64,000 bases of DNA from Salirhabdus salicampi (GCF_024259515.1 NZ_JANBWE010000001.1:682001-746000); one strand, 5' to 3'; positions 43,832 to 52,748 are shown, counted from the first letter of the stretch. Program-made: numbers and translations. Notes: a model not told the origin generated them from the letters alone.

Positions 43832-44031
43832 GTTCTGAGACCTCCCTTCAAAAGATGTTGAAAAAGCGACTCAACTTGTCATATGGTCTGCGTATATCTC
43901 CAAATGCCATTTGTTCTCATTTATATTGTTAAAAAGTATGCCGGACTACCCTGGAAATATGTCTCACGTTCATATTAGGATTGAATTCATAATTTCATCT
44001 TAATAGAATGATAGCGTTTATGCAAAACGGA

Positions 44032-44047
44032 TGGCACGAAATTTGCT
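44032..44047 (+). promoter_or_regulatory. Consensus sigma-54 (-24/-12) promoter element
   Basis: TGGCACGAAATTTGCT matches TGGCAC-N5-TTGCW at every fixed position, with GG and GC at the required 12-base offset. It points toward the preQ1 riboswitch and queC, with a predicted start near 44058. It is close to rpoN, but no enhancer-binding site could be identified by eye. Confidence 0.55.
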
Positions 44048-44166
44048 AGAATATACATCAATTAATGAGTTGGTTAGGGTGGAATTTGGTAATAGTTATT
44101 TTTCATACCCAACGGCTAGGTTCATATGTTAAAATATGTTTGGACTTAAAACGAAAAAATTCATAA

Positions 44167-44202
44167 AGAGGTTCTAGTCACCCCTCTATAAAAAAACTAA
44201 GG
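44167..44202 (+). promoter_or_regulatory. PreQ1-I riboswitch aptamer upstream of queC
   Basis: AGAGGTTCTAG, then CACCCCTCTATAAAAAAACTAAGG, closely follows the preQ1-I class: P1 AGAGG/CCTCT, a C-rich loop and an A-rich tail that folds back as a pseudoknot. PreQ1 binding should favour the downstream terminator and lower queuosine precursor synthesis. Confidence 0.93.
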
Positions 44203-44209
44203 AGTGAAA

Positions 44210-44237
44210 AGTATCTCTTCTTAGGGATGCTTTTTTT
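44210..44237 (+). terminator. PreQ1 riboswitch terminator
   Basis: AGTATCTC (44210-44217) pairs with GGGATGCT (44224-44231) with two G-T pairs, followed by seven T. It ends 24 bases before queC. Confidence 0.85.
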
Positions 44238-44260
44238 CTTCGTTAAAAGGAGAGTTCTTC

Positions 44261-44929
44261 ATGAAAAACAAAAAAGCGCTTGTTGTATTTAGCGGGGGCC
44301 AGGATAGTACAACTTGTCTGTTTTGGGCTTTGAAAAACTTTGATGAAGTAGAAGCGGTAACGTTTGATTATAACCAACGTCACGTAGCCGAAATTGAATG
44401 TGCTAAGGAAATTACAACTGAACTAGGTGTTGAGCATCATATATTAGATATGTCTTTATTGAATCAATTGGCTCCGAATGCCCTGACACGAAATGATATT
44501 GAAGTGACAGCAGGTGAGAATGGTTCATTGCCGTCTACTTTTGTCCCGGGTCGTAATTTGGTCTTTTTATCTTTTGCTGGTATTTTGGCACATCAAATTG
44601 GAGCTTCCCACATTATTACGGGTGTTTGTGAAACAGACTTTAGTGGTTATCCTGATTGCCGGGATGATTTTGTCAAATCACTAAATGTAACATTAAATCT
44701 CTCAATGGATGAGAAGTTTGTTATTCACACACCGTTAATGTGGTTAAACAAGGCAGAAACATGGGAATTAGCAGATACATTGAACGCGTTAGATTTCGTA
44801 AAAGAAAAAACGTTAACATGCTATAACGGTGTTATTGGCGATGGTTGTGGCACATGCCCTGCTTGTGAATTACGTCGTAAAGGATATGAACAGTATATGG
44901 AGACAAAAAAGGAGAAGGTTCAACGATGA
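44261..44929 (+). CDS. queC: 7-cyano-7-deazaguanine synthase (QueC)
   Basis: The protein is 222 residues from ATG 44261 with AAGGAGAG upstream. The ATP-pyrophosphatase loop is SGGQDS at 11-16. The four-Cys zinc site is at the C-terminus ([16 protein letters not shown]). It converts CDG to preQ0 with ATP and ammonia. It is first in queCDE, which supply preQ0 for queuosine. queF, for the reduction to preQ1, is not here. Confidence 0.96.
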   Translation: MKNKKALVVFSGGQDSTTCLFWALKNFDEVEAVTFDYNQRHVAEIECAKEITTELGVEHHILDMSLLNQLAPNALTRNDIEVTAGENGSLPSTFVPGRNLVFLSFAGILAHQIGASHIITGVCETDFSGYPDCRDDFVKSLNVTLNLSMDEKFVIHTPLMWLNKAETWELADTLNALDFVKEKTLTCYNGVIGDGCGTCPACELRRKGYEQYMETKKEKVQR

Positions 44930-45375
44930 TTCAACAATTCTATCCTCAAACTCAACATGATTATCGTTATGAGCTTAACAAAGACATGAATTTTTCAGCT
45001 GCTCATTTTGTCCCGAGCGAGGCTGCAGGGAAATGTCAAAATGTGCACGGTCATACCTATTTTGTCAATGTTACGATTGTCGGAGATCAATTAGATAAAA
45101 GCGGATTTTTAGTTGATTTTAAATTACTAAAAGATTTAGTCCATGGACGTTATGATCATCGTCTGTTAAATGATGAAACAGGTGATTTTAACGACGAAGA
45201 TCCGAATCTATTCCCAACGACTGAAGTGGTTGCCCGTACCATATGGACGAATATTCAACAATACTTGAATGATTTAGAAAATAAACCGAAATGTGTTCAA
45301 GTCATTGTTAGGGAAACCCCAACGAGTTATGTTGTATACCGCCCGAAAGCGGGGGATTTTGATGAAGAAGAGTAA
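44926..45375 (+). CDS. queD: 6-carboxy-5,6,7,8-tetrahydropterin synthase (QueD)
   Basis: The protein is 149 residues and its ATG overlaps the queC stop (ATGA). Zinc ligands are in FSAAHFV and [10 protein letters not shown], and the catalytic Cys is in GKCQNVHGH, as in the PTPS/QueD family. It turns dihydroneopterin triphosphate into CPH4. Confidence 0.94.
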   Translation: MIQQFYPQTQHDYRYELNKDMNFSAAHFVPSEAAGKCQNVHGHTYFVNVTIVGDQLDKSGFLVDFKLLKDLVHGRYDHRLLNDETGDFNDEDPNLFPTTEVVARTIWTNIQQYLNDLENKPKCVQVIVRETPTSYVVYRPKAGDFDEEE

Positions 45376-46099
45376 GATTCCAGTGTTAGAAATTTTCGGA
45401 CCTACAATCCAAGGAGAAGGAATGGTAGTTGGTCGAAAAACGATGTTTGTCCGTACAGCGGGATGCGACTACCGTTGTTCTTGGTGTGATTCCGCTTTTA
45501 CGTGGGACGGTTCCGCAAAGAACGATATTCGACAAATGCTCCCTGAGGCAATCTTTGATGAGTTGAAGGTTTTAGGGGACAACCGATTTGACCATGTAAC
45601 AATTTCAGGTGGAAATCCAGCATTATATCCTCAAATGGGAAACTTCATCTCCTTACTTAAAGAGTATGAAATAGAAGTGGCATTGGAAACACAAGGAAGT
45701 ATTTGGCAAGATTGGTTTTACGATGTTGATGACCTAACCATCTCTCCAAAACCGCCAAGTTCCGGAATGAAGACGGATTTTGATAAACTTGATATGATTA
45801 TCGAAAATCTACGTACACGAGGTCTCGTGGAAACGAATGTAAGTTTAAAAGTCGTCATTTTTGATGATGAAGACCTTGAGTATGCGAAAAAAGTCCATTC
45901 TCGTTACAGGGACGTACCATTTTACCTTCAAGTAGGAAATCAGGATCTTACGACAGTAGATGATACCGAGCTTCGTCATACATTGATTACAAGTTATGAA
46001 ACATTAATTGATAAAGTCGTAGATTCTTCACAGTTAAATGATGTTCGTGTACTCCCCCAACTACATACACTTGTGTGGGGAAATAAGCGAGGCGTTTAA
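45362..46099 (+). CDS. queE: 7-carboxy-7-deazaguanine synthase (QueE)
   Basis: The protein is 245 residues. ATG 45362 overlaps the end of queD by 14 bases and follows GCGGGGG; a longer frame to 45293 is not needed. Radical SAM cluster motif Cys-x3-Cys-x2-Cys appears in AGCDYRCSWCDSAF. PTIQGEGMVVGRKTMFVRT is typical of QueE. It rearranges CPH4 to CDG, the substrate of QueC. All three genes are translationally coupled. Confidence 0.94.
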   Translation: MKKSKIPVLEIFGPTIQGEGMVVGRKTMFVRTAGCDYRCSWCDSAFTWDGSAKNDIRQMLPEAIFDELKVLGDNRFDHVTISGGNPALYPQMGNFISLLKEYEIEVALETQGSIWQDWFYDVDDLTISPKPPSSGMKTDFDKLDMIIENLRTRGLVETNVSLKVVIFDDEDLEYAKKVHSRYRDVPFYLQVGNQDLTTVDDTELRHTLITSYETLIDKVVDSSQLNDVRVLPQLHTLVWGNKRGV

Positions 46100-46112
46100 G
46101 AAAAAACAGTTC

Positions 46113-46144
46113 GCCCAAATCCACATGTGGATTTGGGCTTTTAC
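46113..46144 (+). terminator. Terminator of the queCDE operon
   Basis: Bases 46113-46138 form a perfect 26-base palindrome (GCCCAAATCCACA and its complement) with no loop spare, followed by TTTTACTT. Confidence 0.8.
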
Positions 46145-46490
46145 TTGCGTTCATGATAAGCATAATGGAAAGGGGGTGTTTCGCGAAGTGTAGATTCGTT
46201 TCCACCATCATATAAAATGTGGCTGCCATAGTTACGAAAATGAAATGGAACTGATTACTTTATACGAATCATTACACCTTCGAAAGAATGACCTTCAGCG
46301 TAAAGATAACTGAACTGTAAGGTTATTCAAGTAAATTAACCATAATTACCTTTTTTAAAAATTATGGTTAAGAATATATGAAACTTGAAAAGTGTTGTCA
46401 TTTATTAATGCTATCCTTTAAAATTTAACTAGAGAAACGAAACATATTACACGCCATTTCGATGGAGAATAACATTTTACGGAGGCATTT
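46145..46490. other. 346-base gap with an inverted repeat and a promoter
   Basis: No gene is seen. TTAACCATAATT (46336-46347) and AATTATGGTTAA (46360-46371) are a perfect 12-bp inverted repeat with a 12-base spacer, 24 bases upstream of a good promoter. It may be an operator. Confidence 0.5.
46395..46424 (+). promoter_or_regulatory. Sigma-A-like promoter of the PD-(D/E)XK nuclease gene
   Basis: TTGTCA (46395-46400) and TAAAAT (46419-46424) are 18 bases apart. The start of transcription would lie about 60 bases before the ATG. Confidence 0.6.
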
Positions 46491-47420
46491 ATGTACGAAG
46501 TGAAAAAATACCCCGAATTTTCTTGGTCCTTATCTAGACATAAGACATTAATGGATTGTGCTCGTAAGTATGGACTGCATTATTATGAATCTCATAATGG
46601 ATGGCGTTTTGATTCGCCGGAAAGTTCGAAAAAAGCGTACCGGTTGAAAAAGATTACAAACATTCCGATGTTATTCGGACAAATCTTTCACGAACTAGTT
46701 GAGTCTGCAATGAAAGATTTATTACAACGTAATCACGTTCCATCGAAAGAAGCCCTTATAGAAAAAGCACGGAGAAGGCTAAATTCAGCTTATTTGGACT
46801 CTCGTGACCGAAAGAGCCTATGGTTTGACAAGCCAAACCGATATAATATGCTTTTTGAAATGTATTATAATGGTGAACTTGACCCTGATGTCATTAAAGA
46901 CTATCGTGAACGGTTGGACATCGTTTTTTCAAATCTATTCCATAGTAAATCATTTCAGGATATTACGACACGACAAGAGACGATGAAATTTCATCAGGCA
47001 GAGGATTTCCGTTATACGTATGTAAATGACGTAAAAATCTTTGCAGTCATGGATTTATTATACCGTGACACAGAACAGGGAAAATGGGTTATTGTCGATT
47101 GGAAGACTGGAAAAGAGTCAGACAGTGATTATGAACAGTTGGCCATCTATGCTTATTATTTAATGCAAGAATTTAATGTCCCCTTAGAACAGATCGAAAT
47201 TCGGAACGAATATTTATTAACAGGTCACCACCGGACATATGTATTAGATGAAAGGGATATCCAAACGATGTTACACCGGTTGACATCTAGTGTTCAGCTC
47301 ATGAAAGGTTACCAAGCTGATATTCTTGCAAACGAGCCATTATCAATTGAAGAGTTCCCAATGACGGAACAAGCCCAACGATGTCAACGATGTAACTTTA
47401 AAGAAATTTGCTTAACATAG
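46491..47420 (+). CDS. Cas4/AddB-like PD-(D/E)XK nuclease with probable Fe-S cluster
   Basis: The protein is 309 residues from ATG 46491 with GGAGGC upstream. RecB-family nuclease motifs are complete: His67 in FGQIFHELVES, Asp188 in FAVMDLL, Asp203-x-Lys205 in VDWKTGK and Gln217 in QLAIYAYYL. One Cys near the N-terminus (Cys23) and three at the C-terminus (Cys298, Cys301, Cys307) have the spacing of the 4Fe-4S staple in AddB, Cas4 and Dna2. No cas genes or CRISPR repeats are nearby, so it is a stand-alone nuclease, perhaps for repair. The cluster is inferred. Confidence 0.86.
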   Translation: MYEVKKYPEFSWSLSRHKTLMDCARKYGLHYYESHNGWRFDSPESSKKAYRLKKITNIPMLFGQIFHELVESAMKDLLQRNHVPSKEALIEKARRRLNSAYLDSRDRKSLWFDKPNRYNMLFEMYYNGELDPDVIKDYRERLDIVFSNLFHSKSFQDITTRQETMKFHQAEDFRYTYVNDVKIFAVMDLLYRDTEQGKWVIVDWKTGKESDSDYEQLAIYAYYLMQEFNVPLEQIEIRNEYLLTGHHRTYVLDERDIQTMLHRLTSSVQLMKGYQADILANEPLSIEEFPMTEQAQRCQRCNFKEICLT

Positions 47421-47626
47421 TCATGAAAAAGGTTGGAGGAACAAGAACCGATTCAGTCTTCGCGATATACAAACGGGGCAGAATTTTACAAGGTGTTGCC
47501 AATAAAAGCGACTCCAATTTTCTTGTTCAGAAATGAAGCAAAATCGTTAAATTTATATTGATAATACATTGAATTTTTACGGTCATATTACCCTAACAAG
47601 GGCGTTAGACAAAAAGGGGCTAAGGT

Positions 47627-48271
47627 ATGCAAAACATATTAGTTATAATAACGATAATAGTTTCTATTATCCTTGTAGGATGTACAAATACTGGTGAAAG
47701 AGTTGAATCATCTAATGTAGCTACCCAAGAACAACTAACCGAAACGATTGAGCAACTTGAAACTGAATTAGATAGAAAACAAGCTATGATAAGTGAGTTG
47801 GAAAGCGAAAATAAGCAGTTGAAGGGATTGGTAGATCACCAAGAGTCACAGGACCAGAGTCAAGTTATCGTTGGTAAAGAAGGGCTGTTTATTAAACCTG
47901 ATTTACTCTATCCTGAAGACATTTCTGACGAAGTAATTTTGAATTTATTAGGGGAACCAATAAATGCAAATAAGTTTGAGGATGCACACGGTGGATTTAC
48001 TGTGGTTGAATTCATATACGATAACTTTTCAATCACTATTCAAAAACAGCCAAATAAACAATTAGTTAAGTGGTTAACGATAAAGGACTCTAATTTTGTA
48101 ACAGAACGTGGGATTACAGTGGGGTCATCAAAAAGTCAAGTCGTGCAGGCATATGGTGAAAACTTTAGTGAAAATTTAAATGGAATATACTATGGTGAGA
48201 AAACAGGCATAAGTTTTTCTCTGGAAGATGGTTATGTGAAAGAAATAGACATTTGGTATACGTATGAATAA
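47627..48271 (+). CDS. Lipoprotein with coiled coil, unknown function
   Basis: The protein is 214 residues with a lipoprotein signal (IILVGC, lipidated Cys at 19). Residues about 33-70 are a coiled coil (LTETIEQLETELDRKQAMISELESENKQL). The C-terminal part (LLGEPINANKF, ITVGSSKSQVVQAYG) contains paired segments reminiscent of BLIP/SmpA-like repeats, in which 'G.s..eV...G' occurs twice. Anchored outside the membrane. I do not recognise a named family with certainty. Confidence 0.75.
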   Translation: MQNILVIITIIVSIILVGCTNTGERVESSNVATQEQLTETIEQLETELDRKQAMISELESENKQLKGLVDHQESQDQSQVIVGKEGLFIKPDLLYPEDISDEVILNLLGEPINANKFEDAHGGFTVVEFIYDNFSITIQKQPNKQLVKWLTIKDSNFVTERGITVGSSKSQVVQAYGENFSENLNGIYYGEKTGISFSLEDGYVKEIDIWYTYE

Positions 48272-48402
48272 AATAATTTTTCACTTTAACTAAGGGTTTA
48301 TTTTTTATAAGTTCATTATTCGTCGAAATGATTACATTCAGAAGAGATTACCTTTAGGTAAGATAGAAGGTAATGTTTACGATTATGTAGGAGTTGTTAT
48401 AA

Positions 48403-48600
48403 ATGGAGGAAATTTTTTTAGCAATTCTATTTTTTGTAGTTGGGCTATTTATACTTTATGTCATTATCGAAACGGCAGTTAGGCGAGGAATTAATAGTTC
48501 TGTCATAGGGCGGTTGATTGAAGATAGACATGGGATTATAGAAGATAAAAAAGAGAAGGAAAAGAAAAAATCGTTTTTAGATAATGATTTAGATGATTGA
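48403..48600 (+). CDS. Small single-pass membrane protein
   Basis: The protein is 65 residues from ATG 48403 with TAGGAG upstream. One membrane helix (FLAILFFVVGLFILYVIIE) is followed by a highly charged tail (EDKKEKEKKKSFLDNDLDD). Function unknown. The ribosome binding site, compact size and own terminator argue that it is a real gene. Confidence 0.65.
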   Translation: MEEIFLAILFFVVGLFILYVIIETAVRRGINSSVIGRLIEDRHGIIEDKKEKEKKKSFLDNDLDD

Positions 48601-48734
48601 CAAATACCCTTTTGTGCGTGCATGTTGAATTACTGCTTATGCTAGGCATTTAGTCCCTTTGAATAAAATAATGAGTTATAACCTTGTTGAATCAACGGAA
48701 TGTTGGTTGAATAAGAAAGTGAATATACATAGTA

Positions 48735-48768
48735 AAAACACTCAGATTTAAACCTGAGTGTTTTATTT
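48735..48768 (+). terminator. Terminator downstream of the small membrane protein gene
   Basis: AAAACACTCAG (48735-48745) pairs perfectly with CTGAGTGTTTT (48754-48764) around an 8-base loop. It may work in both directions. It lies 135 bases after the stop. Confidence 0.82.
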
Positions 48769-49136
48769 GTATCGTTACTCGCTATCTAAATATATGCTAA
48801 TTAGCGTTGCTTACGGGTATTCTCTCCCCTTACTGAACCTACTCAACCTTTTTTCCGTATCCTATCCACTATAACAGTCTAACCATTCATGCATATAAAC
48901 CTCTAATCGTTTCCGATACCGGTTAATACATCAGGCTGAGAAAACGAATGACCACCATAAACGTCACTATTCGAATCGAACACTATAAGGTATTGTATGT
49001 AAATAATGTTAAACCGTAAAAAGAAAGCTTTACGACTGATGTCAGTTATCATGAACAATTTGCGGAAGAATTAGGGCAGATGAAACATAAAATGTAGGGA
49101 AAGGGTAGAAACGACTTGATGGGGAGGTGTTTAAAA
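48769..49136. other. Gap of about 370 bases, possible gene remnant near its end
   Basis: Nothing convincing is seen in the first 250 bases. Bases 49020-49097 read KESFTTDVSYHEQFAEELGQMKHKM and then a stop. This looks like the tail of a lost protein but is too short to assign. Confidence 0.3.
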
Positions 49137-49466
49137 GTGGTAACCTTACCTGTATGGGTGTGGATTGTCTATTATACGTTTTTATGTATAACGATAGGGG
49201 CAGCCATAATAAAAATTATCCGAAAAGAAATGATCTTTATCTCTCTTTTGACAGTTGTTTTTGTGTTAACCGTTCCTTTTCTTATGTTTTTAAACAGTAT
49301 AGCTAGAGGGGAAGAATTAAATGAATTTCAATTCTTCGTTCAACAACTCAAGCAAGGATCCTTGTGGTCACTTTACGCAATTTTCTCCTACTTGTATTTG
49401 CCCATTTGGTGGATCCTGTATTATAAACATTATAAAAAGAAGAAGAGTTATATTTTTATAAAATGA
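49137..49466 (+). CDS. Hypothetical membrane protein, three TM segments
   Basis: The protein is 109 residues from GTG 49137, about 8 bases after GGGGAGG; a TTG at 49116 lies before the site. Three hydrophobic segments (WVWIVYYTFLCITIGAAII, FISLLTVVFVLTVPFLMFL, LYAIFSYLYLPIWWILYY) end in a basic tail. Family not recognised. It shares a bidirectional-looking terminator with the convergent gene downstream. Confidence 0.62.
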   Translation: MVTLPVWVWIVYYTFLCITIGAAIIKIIRKEMIFISLLTVVFVLTVPFLMFLNSIARGEELNEFQFFVQQLKQGSLWSLYAIFSYLYLPIWWILYYKHYKKKKSYIFIK

Positions 49467-49490
49467 CCCCGGTATCATCCGAGGTCATTT
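49461..49490. terminator. Hairpin between two convergent membrane-protein genes
   Basis: AAATGACC (49461-49468) pairs with GGTCATTT (49483-49490), and an inner CGG/CCG extends the stem. The A/T-rich flanks suit both directions. Confidence 0.65.
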
Positions 49491-49551
49491 ATTATATGTA
49501 GATGTTGAAGGGTTCGGAGGTAGCTATACTGTCATTTTTCCCTTGCTATGT

Positions 49552-49839
49552 TTAAATAAATTGACTTGGATCAATAATCATCCAAACGAAAAGTCCGACA
49601 TTGGCTAATGATATAAAAAATGCTGATAAAAGAAAGCCGTTAATGAAACGTCGATGCACATTTCTCCTTTTCAAAACAAAAAGAAGTGGGAGAACATATA
49701 CCCATTGAATAAAGCCAAGGAAAACCCGGCTAACGGTTAATACACCATCATCAATTATGAAACTATTAATAGATAGAACGTGATACAGTACGACAAAACA
49801 AATAAATACCAAAATCGAAATTAACATTCCCTTTCTCAT
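49552..49839 (-). CDS. Hypothetical membrane protein, three TM segments
   Basis: The protein is 95 residues from ATG 49839 behind CTGGAGGTTTTCAT. Hydrophobic stretches are LISILVFICFVVLYHVL, VFLGFIQWVYVLPLLFVL and GFLLSAFFISLANVGLFVWMI. No known motif. It lies convergent to the preceding gene. Confidence 0.65.
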   Translation of the reverse strand: MRKGMLISILVFICFVVLYHVLSINSFIIDDGVLTVSRVFLGFIQWVYVLPLLFVLKRRNVHRRFINGFLLSAFFISLANVGLFVWMIIDPSQFI

Positions 49840-50003
49840 ATGAAAACCTCCAGTAAAGAAAATGTTGGCAGTTTATGTAAATATAAAAGAAAATACAAAA
49901 AGATGCAAGTACTATTTCCGAGATCCTTTGTGCAACCATTTTTGAAACAAATGAATTTGTCGTGTCGTCTAATCAATAAAGAATATGAAAAAGGAGGATG
50001 GAT

Positions 50004-50474
50004 ATGAAAAGGTTAGTTTTATTTATACTGTTAATGATGTTATTTATCTTAGGGTGTTCGGATGAAGGACTTAAAGGAGAACAACCACCAGATGCTTATA
50101 TAACAATTGGTGGGAAGTCATATGAGACTATCCTTGGAACATATTGCTGGTCTTATAATGGTAAAGGACTTTGTGTTGATACAGCAGGTCCTAAAGAATT
50201 GTTAGCCTTTCATAACGAGGAACCTATTAAAGTCCAACCTGAAGAAACGATTACGTTTACGATGGATTTTGAGCCGAAACCAACAGAAGTTCATGCAACC
50301 GTTATAAAAGGCCAAAACGAAAGCAAAGTTGACGTTGCTAATAACTCTTTTACAGCTCCAAAGGAGAAAGGAGTATATTACTATTACTACGGTGTTTGGT
50401 GGAAAGATGACAAAGAATCAGATATTTATCAAGGAGATGCCTTTTATGCTTTTGCATTAGAAGTAAGGAAATAG
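50004..50474 (+). CDS. Lipoprotein, unknown function
   Basis: The protein is 156 residues from ATG 50004 (AAGGAGG 6 bases upstream; ATG 49998 abuts the site). It has a lipoprotein signal (LFILGC, Cys at 18). The mature domain includes GTYCWSYNGKGLCVDTAGP, with two Cys that may form a disulfide, and an end with many Tyr (GVYYYYYGVWWKDD) that suggests a beta sandwich. Similar single-domain lipoproteins occur in Bacillus, but I cannot name a function. Confidence 0.75.
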   Translation: MKRLVLFILLMMLFILGCSDEGLKGEQPPDAYITIGGKSYETILGTYCWSYNGKGLCVDTAGPKELLAFHNEEPIKVQPEETITFTMDFEPKPTEVHATVIKGQNESKVDVANNSFTAPKEKGVYYYYYGVWWKDDKESDIYQGDAFYAFALEVRK

Positions 50475-50746
50475 GATGGGGTGTCTGAACAACAATGGGA
50501 AAATGTCTGGTACTTATGGTGATTATGTACATATAAGGTGTTTTTCACTGTTGAATTTTCATAACGTCATACTGCACATTTCCTGTGGATATTCTACATT
50601 TATCATAGGCTTAGTTCTTTTTAATCCGAAAACATGGTCATTATAACTCATAGTGCGATGTTGTCCCTATTTTCAAAATGGTTGGTTTCGTTATAATCTT
50701 AAGTAATAAGGGGGTATATAAAAATCGCTTAGGGGGAAAAGAAAAG
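50475..50746. other. 272-base gap between two envelope-protein genes
   Basis: No gene or strong hairpin seen. The last 40 bases hold AGGGGGA, the ribosome binding site of the next gene. Confidence 0.4.
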
Positions 50747-51469
50747 ATGCCAAATAAACAGTTTTTAGCTTTTGGAATTGTCATAATACTGATAGTTGCA
50801 GGGTGGATGACGTACGATAAAGCAACAGATGATACATATGAAGGAATGTCGATTATTCCGGAGGAACATGAAGATATACCCCTCTATGATGGATTAAAGC
50901 CGACTCAATCTGATTATGTCATTAAGGGAAATCAGTGGCGTGACATATATCATTTCTATACATCTGAATTACCATCCTTAGGATGGAAAGCCACTTATCA
51001 TCAAACAGCACTTGATGATGATGATGCTAGTAATGATTGGGCTGGATTTTACACTCGGTGGGAAAAGGAAGGGTTTGACGGTGAAATATCCGTTTCGGCA
51101 TCTTATATTGAGTCCACAGAAGAGACAGAAGTTAGATTTAACCATATGACAGCAGTACAATATACAACGTGGTTTGAAAAAGTCCCTGATGATATTTGTG
51201 TAGGTAAAGATCGTAACCATTGTGTTGAAGTTACAGACGAAGAAATAATTGAGTTTCTAGTAAGTTATATCAATCATGCCTCAGATTCTTCTAAGGTACC
51301 TAAGAAACGGGAGAATGCTGTATCTATAGATATTGATAATACCTTTGTAACAATCCATTATGAAGAAGATGAAATCATATACATTGAATCCAGTAAAGGG
51401 ATCAAAACAATGAAGCCTGAAACAGAATTTATAGAGGGACTCAATAACATAATAAACGATAACAAGTAG
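50747..51469 (+). CDS. Membrane-anchored hypothetical protein
   Basis: The protein is 240 residues. ATG 50747 is preferred, behind AGGGGGAAAAGAAAAG. One N-terminal helix (FLAFGIVIILIVAGWMTY) is followed by an extracellular acidic domain. IIPEEHEDIPLYDGLKPTQSDYVI and WRDIYHFYTSELPSLGWKATYH are reminiscent of bacterial proteins in which a two-stranded unit compares short sequence stretches per 'Y...L...GW'. No catalytic motif. Function unknown. Confidence 0.7.
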   Translation: MPNKQFLAFGIVIILIVAGWMTYDKATDDTYEGMSIIPEEHEDIPLYDGLKPTQSDYVIKGNQWRDIYHFYTSELPSLGWKATYHQTALDDDDASNDWAGFYTRWEKEGFDGEISVSASYIESTEETEVRFNHMTAVQYTTWFEKVPDDICVGKDRNHCVEVTDEEIIEFLVSYINHASDSSKVPKKRENAVSIDIDNTFVTIHYEEDEIIYIESSKGIKTMKPETEFIEGLNNIINDNK

Positions 51470-51492
51470 CTAATTATGGCTGCTTTTTTTAT
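51467..51492 (+). terminator. Terminator after the membrane-anchored gene
   Basis: AGTAGC (stop codon included) pairs with GCTGCT across an 8-base loop, followed by seven T. Confidence 0.7.
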
Positions 51493-51668
51493 TTAGGACT
51501 ATTGACGGGTGAAGAAAGGCTATTTATAGTGCTATACTAACATTATGATCCTTTTTCCAAATATAGGATAAACGGAGGGGTTGGAGTAAGAAATACTAGT
51601 TATAGTTTCTTTGGGAGTAGCCAAAATGAGAGCCTGTTTTATATTAGATTGTGCATAGGGGGACGATT

Positions 51669-52256
51669 ATGAATAAGGTTCGAATCGTAATTATTATCGG
51701 AATTCTATTTCTAATTTTAAATGCTTTTCTTATCTATAAGTTACTTGAGGCTACAACAAACCAACGTACATTAGTCAATGTCATTATGATGAATGAATTT
51801 AGTGAACAAATAAAAGAGATTCGTAACTTTAATCAGTTTGTTTTAAGATTAGTAGAGAAAGAGGAAAGTGAATTTCCAATTGAAAAGAAGGACGCAAAAT
51901 TATATTGGGCACTTTCGGACCCTAAGGATTCGAGTCTCATAAAAACATTGTATATACCAAATAATACATATTCACCACACTTTCAGTATGTTGACTATCA
52001 AAGTGAATTGGAAAGAGAGTTTTCCGTTTTGCATCAGCAGTTTAAGGAAAAGCTATCAAAAATGAGTAAAGGTGAATTGGAAATGTTCTCTGAGAGATTC
52101 AATAGAGCTACGGAATATTTATATGAATCTGTCAATCGTTGGCAAAAGACACACGGTGTACCATTTAAAGTCAAGTATGAAATGAATGAAGATAAAATGA
52201 TAACGGCGCTCTTACAATTTCGGAACTTAGGAAAGGAATTGGAAGCTATACAATAA
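51669..52256 (+). CDS. Hypothetical membrane-anchored protein
   Basis: The protein is 195 residues from ATG 51669 with AGGGGGA 8 bases upstream. One N-terminal helix (IVIIIGILFLILNAFLIYKLL) is followed by a mostly helical, charged outer domain (FSVLHQQFKEKLSKMSKGELEMFSERF). No motif recognised. A weak hairpin (AATGAG/CTCATT) overlaps the stop. Confidence 0.65.
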   Translation: MNKVRIVIIIGILFLILNAFLIYKLLEATTNQRTLVNVIMMNEFSEQIKEIRNFNQFVLRLVEKEESEFPIEKKDAKLYWALSDPKDSSLIKTLYIPNNTYSPHFQYVDYQSELEREFSVLHQQFKEKLSKMSKGELEMFSERFNRATEYLYESVNRWQKTHGVPFKVKYEMNEDKMITALLQFRNLGKELEAIQ

Positions 52257-52373
52257 TGAGGAATTAAAATTTTGCTCTCATTTTACATAATATGAAACGA
52301 AAAAGCAGGAATATATTGAAAGATAACGAACTAATCGTTTTATGTGAATGTGAAAAAAGAGGAGTGGGAATTT

Positions 52374-52748
52374 ATGAAATGGTACTTATTAGAACGAATA
52401 GTTGGTGTACTAACAATTATGACAGGATTAATCTACCTTTTCGGTATATATGGACAGATGGAAACAGAAGTCCAAATGTGGGGCATTGTGGCCATCTTGT
52501 TGGGTGGTTTTATCGTTTGGTCATCGAATCAAAAGAATAAGTCAGCAATACGTTTATTTTTACTACTTTCTACAATTATTCAAGTGCCTGCAATTATTTT
52601 ATGGCTCCGACATAACGGTGGTATTATTTCTGATGGGACTCCTTCGAGTTCTTTTATTGTTCATTGGGGTTACGCAACTCCACATATTTTAATCGTCTTC
52701 ATTGGGGTGTTTACGATTCTATTTTCCTTTTCGAAGGGTACACCATAA
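52374..52748 (+). CDS. Hypothetical membrane protein, four TM segments
   Basis: The protein is 124 residues from ATG 52374 behind GAGGAGTGGG. Four hydrophobic segments (LLERIVGVLTIMTGLIYLF, MWGIVAILLGGFIVW, FLLLSTIIQVPAIILWL, PHILIVFIGVFTILFSF) cover most of its length. Family not recognised. Confidence 0.65.
   Translation: MKWYLLERIVGVLTIMTGLIYLFGIYGQMETEVQMWGIVAILLGGFIVWSSNQKNKSAIRLFLLLSTIIQVPAIILWLRHNGGIISDGTPSSSFIVHWGYATPHILIVFIGVFTILFSFSKGTP

Noticed and set aside
44848-44863. Second sigma-54-like match, TGGCACATGCCCTGCT
   Set aside because: It has a mismatch at the -12 element and lies within the codons for the zinc site of queC, where GC-rich TGC codons make such a match easy by chance.
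46239-46309. A 22-codon ATG frame reading MELITLYESLHLRKNDLQRKDN, considered as a Spo0E-like peptide
   Set aside because: The SQELD motif of that family is absent and no ribosome binding site precedes it.
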